A program made the position numbers and the translations under genes. Shown here piece by piece: positions 57,201 through 64,000 of a stretch of DNA of 64,000 nucleotides; the stretch's first letter is position 1, and each line of letters opens with the position of its first letter. The notes under the pieces are model-generated. The model ran no database searches and had not been told where the DNA came from. It saw nothing but the letters and a program-made list of their open reading frames with translations. This DNA is from Takakia lepidozioides (taxonomy: Eukaryota > Streptophyta > Takakiopsida > Takakiales > Takakiaceae): NCBI GenBank assembly GCA_030704615.1, contig CM060731.1, positions 78,720,756 to 78,784,755 on the forward strand. The letters are read 5' to 3'.

Positions 57201-60200
57201 ATGGATGCTAGGGCTTCCTGTGGGACCTGCCAGCATTATCACAGGACTTCAGACTTCAGGTTGAGCTGATCCTCTGTGATATTTTCCCAATGTCAGCTAT
57301 TTCTTTTGGATGAGCCTTTTATAAGACAAGATAGAGGCCATATGTTGAGTGTTACCTTGACAACCCCATTGGCGATGAGCCAAATGCCATCCGATTTTGA
57401 GGTTTCCCTGTACAGCACACACTCCCGTAGCTTCATGAACTCCTTAGCTGCAGTGGCAAGAATTTTCTGAATGGATGTTGACAGTGCACCTATCAGAGGC
57501 TGATTGCTCAGAGTCTCGACTGCTGTGGGCATCACCACTATTGGTGGATTCCGCAGCAACTTCTTCAAGTCCATCTGGCCATTCCAATTCTACTTAAGAG
57601 ACTGAAGCAGCAGTCCAACTGCAATTAACTCTCTAGCCTGTCAGTCACCGCCTTTTGGTAGATAAACACGGGAGAGAGCAAAAAGATGTGTTCATAGAAA
57701 GACTCAAACCTGAACAGCATCATGCAGATGGAGGGTCTCCTTGGCCTCTAAAAGCCCTGCCTCCTCCAGGCTCTTAACATAATCATTTAGCTGTAGCAGA
57801 ATTGCATACGTAACTTGCTTTGTCTTCACCACCCGCAACACCTACATGCCGCCCCCTCCCTCACCCAACAGACGTGTTTGCACTGTGCTGGGACTGTCTA
57901 CGGCCTGTGGCTCAAAACCTTTGAAAATTGGTATCTGCATACACACACTTAAATTCCATTATGCAGTGCCAACTGCACAGGCAAGAAGGCAGTCTACAGT
58001 GAACTTCCAATGATTGTAGAGTACCTGGGGGAAGGAGAGGCGGACATCTTCAAGGAACTTCCGAGCTTCCTGTTCTTCTGCTTCACTCTCCTTGATCACA
58101 GCCTCTGCAACCTCGCTCTCTCCTGCTCGCCATAGTCAGCTTCAACTAAAACATGGTGATTTTCACACATAAGATGAGACAGAAGAAATAAAGAATGGAA
58201 CAAGCTTCATAAACCATCTGAGAATATTGTAACAGTCAACCACAGCAGACTGCTCACCACTGTAACCATGAGCTAAACACACTTAAAAGCAAATTTTCTT
58301 CTTTGTTCGTTTGTTTTTGTGTATTCTTTCTCCATACAATGGACTAGGTTTTGGGCTTCTATTTGAGGCCCAACTTTGTTCTTGTTTCTTGCTTTCTTTT
58401 CATTCCATTTCATTTCATTTCATTTCTTTTGCTCCTAAGCTCTTTGAGCTTTCTGCAGACGTGCTAAAGTATCATTTTCATTTCTTCTCACATCCTATGT
58501 GCAGAGTTTATGCGTGTCACTTCAAACCAAGGCCCTCTTCTGTCTTACATCCTTTCTTAAAAGGTTACAAGCCCTTTCACCCAAGGGTCGTGGCAAGAGC
58601 CCTCGCAACATCTATTATGCTCAAAACAGCAGGTTTCAAGCTCGAGTGCGCAGTGCAATGGACTCTCTATTGCTTCACTATTGCCAGAGAATCCAGAAGG
58701 GGTGGAAATCAGGATCGCAACAGACTCATTAGAAGGGAACTTATGGAACTACATGTCAGGAGAACTTGGAAGCTACCCAATCTCACAACAAAGCTCCATT
58801 TCTAATAAGAGACATTCTTCGTTCTCCATGATGATAGAATCTTGCGGCCCAATTACCTTTCGGCGCCTTTATCTCCTTCCCTCCTGAGCATTGGGGCGGT
58901 TCAGGGTGGGCTCCCACAATCTACAGATAGAGACTGGCAGATGGGAAGACCTGCAACGGGAGGACCGCCTATGCCTAGCTTGCACCGGGCGCAACCAGGA
59001 AATCGAAACTGAAGAACACTTCTTTAATTGCCCTCTATATTATGAGATCCGTCACTGTCTATTCCGCGGAACCCAATCTCTCACTGAAGTCTTCCACTAT
59101 AAGGATCAGAAATGCTTGGCAATGGCCCATTTTACTGAACCTATCCACCACCACCATGATTGTATCGAATCTTTTTGACAGCGGCATAGAAGTCATGAAA
59201 TCCATCGAGACACTTTCCCAAGACCTCTCTGGAATCAGCAAGGGTTGTAACAGCCCCACTTGCTTTTTGTACTCGCTCCGGTTTTGTTGGCATATGGTGC
59301 ATGTCTTGACATACTCCTCGGCCTCCTCCCTCAGTTTGGGCCAAAAATACTCTTTATTCAAGAGTGTCGCGGTGCGCTTGGCTCCGCCATGGCCCGCAAG
59401 CAGGCCATCATGGCATTCTCTCAAGAGACTATCTCTGATCCCTCCCTTTGGCATGCAGAGACGCTTTTGCTTGTACCGGAGGAGTTCATTGTGCAAGTGG
59501 AACTGCGATTTAACCCCCATCCTCAAGTCCCACATCACGGACTTCGCCATCTCATCCTTCCGGTAAGCCTTCCGAATCTTCCTTTGGAGCGTCGTCTTGC
59601 CCCTGTACCCCAACATGAGCTGCTATTTTTTACTTAAAGCATCGGCCAACACATTGTCCCGTCCCGGTTTGTACTGGATATCCACGTCGAACACTGCCAA
59701 AGTGTCTTGCCACCTAAGTTGTTTTGGGGACAACTTAGGTGCATGAGGCCTTGACCCTCGTGCAGAGGCCTAGACCCTTCTGTTTGCTGTTCAAAGGTAG
59801 GCTTCCCGCCCTGAGTTTAAATTTCAGTCTAGTGCCGAGAGTGGGTAGACCCTTGAGGTCATCCATGATGTCCTCCCCCGTGTCACAGACTGGAAACAAG
59901 TTCAGGGAAGTTTTCTGCCTAACTTCATTTTCATGAGACAATTTCCAAGCAACAGACATGGCTTTGGACGCTACAGCCTCTAAGTCAGATTTTTCCAGCA
60001 GGGTCAAGACTTGCGGATTGAGATGCCCCCACAGTCTGCAGATAGAGATGGTAGATGAGGCCACCTGCAGCGCAATGACTGCTTGTGCCTGTGCCCAGAG
60101 GTGTTCCACTACAAGAATCAGAAATGATTGGCAGCATATCTCCATGAGATAGTCTATCTTAGACAATCCCTCGATCAATAGATGTGTTTGGGCTGGTTGT

Positions 60201-63200
60201 TGAGGGCCCCACTCTCTTTCTTGTTTTCTCCTGTACCATAAGCTCTTTCAGCTTTCCGGAGATACTAAAAAGTAGCATTTCATTTCATCATGTCGGCGGA
60301 AACTCAAAGAGCTTATGGGACAAGAGAAAGCAGGAAACAAGAAATGAAATGAAAATTAAGAGAGAGGGGCCCAAACAATGAAATGAAATGATACTTTATA
60401 GCTTGCAGAAAGCTCAAATAGCTTATGGAAAAGGATAATATTTATAAGTCCACTTGATGCCCAAAGGACCCACAGGACACAATAGAACGACTGAATCCCA
60501 ATAACAAATCAAATTAAAGCATTATATGTGAGAAAACAGACCCATGAAATCACGGAGTTGCTGCCGCGCGATCCTATGAGCTCGGAGGAATGCTGCACAT
60601 ATGTAGCATGCCAGTTCAAGCCCATCAACAACGAGGAAAATCAAAAACCTTTGCGGTAGGAATGAGGTGCTGCGAAATCGTAGGTACTTGAGGTAGCCTG
60701 GAAAGTGCACATGCGGTTGCAGTTCTTTCCAGTCCATCAACACCTGGTGCCTGGCAACCTGCCAATAGTTCAACCAATGAACCAATCAAAGCCCTTCGTA
60801 CCATATTTCATGCCAGATCAGCTCAAGCAAACATCCATTGATAAGGACTCTCACGTTTGCGACTGTTGCTCGCCATACAAATAAGCATTAACCGACAGGT
60901 TTTGAAGAATGCCATTACAGCAGCCCAACAGTCCAACATCATCCCAATATCTGCAACATAAGAAATTTCCCGGACAGACCATATCTCATATAGTCTACCC
61001 TCTATATGTGACACCTGGGGAGTAGAAAAAATTGTAACACAGATAGATATTTAACATCAGAACAGATACAGAAATAAGAATCTTCCACAAATCACACCTA
61101 GAGAAGGGACACTTACAAAGAGCTTGAGAACTGGAATCTAACACTTAAGAGTTTGAATAATCCCCGTGAAGTAGAATCAAAGAGCTGACAGGTTTAATTG
61201 ATATAACTCATGACTTCAGGCCAAGTTGTCTTGTTATATAGCCATACATATACTTAACACATATAAGGGTCATTTAGTAGCGGAGGGAGTAAGAAAACAT
61301 CATGAAACATAACACTTAACACTTGCTTTGTAAAATCTTTGGGAGTGAAGAAAAGATAACAGATAAAGAAGGTTAACAGATATGGAGGGAACATTTATGG
61401 AGGGTACACTGTACTGAGCAGCTCAGGGACCCTGTACAGCTTCCGCATCAAACTATCATGAGACAGTTATTAAGGTCAAAAGGTGTTTTCTAGTCACAAC
61501 AACCACACCCCTTTCCCATGAGAGAGATATCAAAGATTTGTTACATTATCCAGGGTCTCATCCACCGACTGTATGAGAACAAGGGCGGCTGTCTGAGTGA
61601 TGCGGCCTTCTTCGAACATTGCCCAATATGCCGCCTGCACCCCTGCAGACCCCAGTGAAGTATGCAGTGAGACATGTTTTAAGAGTTTGCAAGACATAGA
61701 GTGTGCACTCAATGCCATACCATAAGATAAGAGACCATCTGACCATCTTACCATCTTAACAAGTTCAAGTTGCAAGCCCAATCCCAACATGAAGGGGTTG
61801 CTCATTGATCTCATGTATTCTAGCTGCAGCGCTAAATTTTTACGAGACAGAACTGATCTGCATTGCATCAAATAAATTGGCTGTTAAAGGTAACAAGGGC
61901 TCTGTTGTGGGACCCCATGCACAAGAGGGCATGACAACTCTTTCTCTTGCCTTCCACCTGTGGATGTTATAAAGCTTCATTCGGTAGGTGGGACAACCTG
62001 CAATGTGAGGACTGCCTATGCCCGCTTGCAACGGGAACAACACGAACTCGAAAGTGGAAGTGAAGAGCATTCCTCTTTCACTGCCTTTCTACCATGAGAT
62101 CCATGAGAGATTCAATTGTCTATTCCGTGATACCCATTCTCTCATGGAGGTCTTCCATTACAGGGATCAGAAATGCTTGGCAGCTTACCTGCATGAGGCT
62201 TCGACTCTTAGACAATCCCTTGACCAATTGTTCCTTTTGGGCTGCTTGTGGAGGGCACCTCCCTCTTTCTTGTTTCCTTCTCTTGTCGCAACGCTCTGTG
62301 ACCTTTCTGTGGACGTTATAAAGAACCATTTCATTTCATTTCTACATCTCTATTGCGGGCATTGGGACGGTTCAGGGTGGATCCCACAGTCTGAGGATGG
62401 AGACGGGCAGATGGGAAAACCTGTACCATGCTCAATGTTTATGCCCTGCCCGAGATAGGGCTATAAGCTTTCCGCGGACGTTATAAAGCACCATTTCATT
62501 TCATTCATTTCTATTACTGGCCATGGAGGTCTTGCCGTTCATGAAACGAAGCCGGGTGTCCTCATACTGCAACTTCCGTACTTCATCTTCAGTGGTAGCA
62601 GTGGAGGTAACATTCTCATGAGGATGTGTGGGCCGGCCTTCCTCAGGCACATGGCTCAGGCAACTCACATATTTGCGCACTGTAGTCCAATCAGCAGGCC
62701 CTAACTCCTCATCTTCTCCAAGCTCTTTGAAAGCCTCCAATGCTTTGCTATACATCTCACACTTTGCATACTCCAACACCTGTGACTGCAACGACATGCA
62801 TGCAAAACGTATAAGAAACCCAAATTTCAATCACTTGACAGGCACAGTCTAATGGCAATGGTTCATTGGCCTCTCATCCTCAGATTTGGCAGTGAGGGTA
62901 GTAATTCTAGTTCATTATACCAAGACTGTAAGGTTAGCATGTAGTCTTAATTTCTGCATGATGCTCTCCAACAAAGACAATCACTCAAAGTTGGATAGTG
63001 GTTTTATGCTTGTGCCAGAGCTGGTTGTTGGGGCTGTGTTCTAATCATCTGTAATTTTTTTCATCCCATAGTACTGTCAGTGTCCCATGATGTTATTTAA
63101 GTTTCTAACTTTCTAACTTTCTATGTGCATGCATCCAACTTCAAACTGAGGCCACCTTCGGCTTACAATCTTTCTTACAAGGTCACCAGCCCTTTCCACC

Positions 63201-64000
63201 GAAATAGACAATTGAATCTCCCACGGATCTCATAGTATGAAGGGCAGTGAAAGAAGAAATGTTCTTAACTTCCAATTTCCCTGTAGTTCCAGCAAGCGGC
63301 ACATAGGTGGTCGTCGCCTTGCAGAATTTCCCACCTACCATTCTCTATCCACAGACTGTGGGAGCCCACCCTGACCCTCCTCAATGCCCTCAGAAGAGAG
63401 GGAGATAGAGCTGCAGACAGGTAATTAGGCCGCAAGATCCTATCGTCACGGAGAACGTGCAATTCCATAAGTTCTCATCTGATGCATCTATGGCTGTGTT
63501 TGGACACATGTAGTAGGGAAGCAATGGAGAGTCCATTGCGCTCAAAAAAGTTGGACACCCTAGCATACCAAGAGTGGTTGAAACCAGCAGGTTTCGAGCC
63601 TGAGAGATGTTGTGAGGGCCTGGGGTGTCAATCATTTGATACCCAATCTCTCATGGAGGTATTCCATCATAAATGCCTGGCAGCTTAGCTGCATGAAGCG
63701 TTGACTCTTAGACAATCCCTTGAGCATAGTTGCTTTTTGGCTGCTTGTGACACCTCTATCTTTCTTGTTTCTTTCTTCCTCTTGTCCGAGCTTTCCGCGG
63801 ACGTTATAAAGCACCATTTCATTTCATTTCATTTCCTCTTGTCCGATAAGCTCTTTGAGCTTCCTGTGGACTTATGTACCATTTTATTTAATATCAACAC
63901 ACCTTGGTTTCAGAAGTGTGATCCATGCCCAGAAAGTGCAGAAGAAACTGGGTGGTGGAGCCATTGATGATGAGTGTCAAAAATACCACGCCCCCTGTCA
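54271..64000 (-). CDS. SOS1: Plasma-membrane Na+/H+ antiporter SOS1 (NHX7), C-terminal part
   Basis: Ten minus-strand exons, the first cut by the window edge: 63903-64000, 62536-62785, 61545-61642, 60542-60758, 58025-58122, 57710-57841, 57356-57574, 56585-56791, 54966-55218, 54271-54854. From 62785 on they join to 685 residues. The first encodes VVFLTLIINGSTTQFLLHF, the end of the antiporter membrane domain. Helical linkers follow (LELACYICAAFLRAHRIARQ, EARKFLEDVRLSFPQ). A cyclic-nucleotide-binding-like domain is next (IWLIANGVVK, GSTLGLYEALTGKP, VGILLEGSVKQLGG). A Ser/Arg-rich regulatory tail (RVSLRRSSSDHDG) closes the protein. SOS1 exports Na+ and is activated by SOS2/SOS3 kinase through this tail. 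The 62536 intron has a GC donor. Several introns are filled with transposon debris. Confidence 0.93.
58300..59130 (+). mobile_element. Truncated LINE 3' end with zinc-binding RT tail, in SOS1 intron
   Basis: Plus-strand frames encode the C-terminal part of a non-LTR reverse transcriptase polyprotein. RVGSHNLQIETGRWEDLQRE is followed by the zinc-binding motif CLACTGRNQEIETEEHFFNC (C-x2-C, then H-x4-C). A (catttcattt)n tract lies at about 58405-58430. Only the 3' part is present, as usual for 5'-truncated LINEs. The homology is cut at about 59130, where a gypsy fragment in minus orientation begins. It lies inside the SOS1 intron between exons 60542-60758 and 58025-58122. Confidence 0.75.
59125..59735 (-). 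pseudogene. Ty3/gypsy RNase H end and integrase start, in SOS1 intron
   Basis: The minus strand reads the end of RNase H (RWQDTLAVFDVDIQYKPGRD, then DNVLADALSKK), a stop, then the spacer. The integrase zinc-binding domain (ECHDGLLAGHGG, then CTICQQNRSEYKK) and the first catalytic block (SMDFMTSMPLS) follow. It ends abruptly at VDRFSKMGHC, where LINE sequence begins on the other strand. It is a different gypsy lineage from the PHD-bearing element at 1.6-4.8 kb. Confidence 0.85.
60020..60430. repeat. Head-to-head pair of LINE-tail repeats
   Basis: The plus-strand copy runs to about 60290 (ttcttgtttt, agctctttcagctttccgga, catttcatttcat). It is followed at once by an inverted copy of the same tail (gcggaaactcaaagagctta, ggaaacaagaaatgaaatgaa). 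The two form a large imperfect palindrome centred near 60290, within the SOS1 intron. Confidence 0.7.
61960..62515 (+). repeat. LINE-tail repeats in SOS1 intron
   Basis: Two adjacent truncated copies end in tttccgcggacgttataaag-like sequence and (catttcattt)n (about 62318-62345 and 62490-62512). They share gaccgcctatgcc-like and cttagacaatcccttgacc words with the copy at 58.3 kb. The second lies directly against the SOS1 exon at 62536, beside its unusual GC splice donor. Confidence 0.7.
63130..63840. repeat. LINE-tail repeats in both orientations in SOS1 intron
   Basis: The segment 63130-63480 is a minus-oriented copy (RVGSHSLWIENGRWEILQGD, CAACWNYREI on the minus strand). The segment 63640-63840 is a plus-oriented tail ending in (catttcattt)n. 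They lie 60 bp from the SOS1 exon that starts at 63903. Confidence 0.7.

Noticed and set aside
57845-57945. Coding-like stretch IFKGFEPQAVDSPSTVQTR upstream of SOS1 exon 57710-57841
   Set aside because: It ends in a stop that is also the TAG acceptor. The family layout joins FPQ directly to VLRVVKT, so it is treated as intron.
60823-61014. Minus frame between SOS1 exons (HIEGRLYEIWSVREISYV)
   Set aside because: Flanking exons join in phase without it and match the SOS1 layout, so it is intronic.

Overview
This is nuclear DNA from a land plant. The evidence is intron-rich genes with GT-AG junctions, a PPR-DYW organelle RNA-editing gene, two proteins with plastid-transit-like N-termini, an SOS1-type Na+/H+ antiporter, and dense nested Ty1/copia, Ty3/gypsy, hAT-like, LINE and SINE-like repeats. 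The near-intronless PPR-DYW style and the repeat load would suit a seed-free plant (fern, lycophyte or bryophyte), but that is a guess.

Layout. 1-11.6 kb is a decayed Ty1/copia element (gag, protease, integrase, RT, RNase H) split between protease and integrase by about 7.5 kb of other DNA. That insert holds an internally deleted Ty3/gypsy element on the minus strand. Its integrase tail ends in a C4HC3 PHD finger, and its leader carries a tandem array of small hairpins. 12.4-12.9 kb is a topoisomerase II gene fragment. 13.7-15.8 kb (minus) is a complete five-exon ER ubiquitin-conjugating enzyme of the UBC32/UBE2J type. 19.5-20.5 kb is an F-box gene with frame breaks; two further truncated copies lie at 27.9 and 32.4 kb, and one of these belongs to an inverted segmental duplication. 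22.5-24.1 kb (minus) is a three-exon gene for a small membrane protein, possibly plastid. 24.5-25.1 kb (plus) is a tentative two-exon gene. 25.3-27.5 kb is a PPR-DYW gene with one stop and two frameshifts. 28.6-30.6 kb is a scrambled copia element. 34-37.5 kb is a repeat cluster.

The right third is gene-rich: DUS2 tRNA-dihydrouridine synthase (minus) and eIF2-beta (plus) start head-to-head across 394 bp. A GDT1/PAM71-like transporter (minus, 11 exons) follows, then the C-terminal two thirds of SOS1/NHX7 (minus, running off the right edge). SOS1 introns are packed with LINE 3' tails and a gypsy fragment.

The intact genes are unrelated housekeeping and transport functions (ERAD, tRNA modification, translation initiation, plastid cation transport, sodium export), with no operon-like relationship. 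Exon coordinates were derived by hand from reading frame, family resemblance and splice signals. The phases of the five main multi-exon genes close exactly. Nothing was checked against transcripts or databases.
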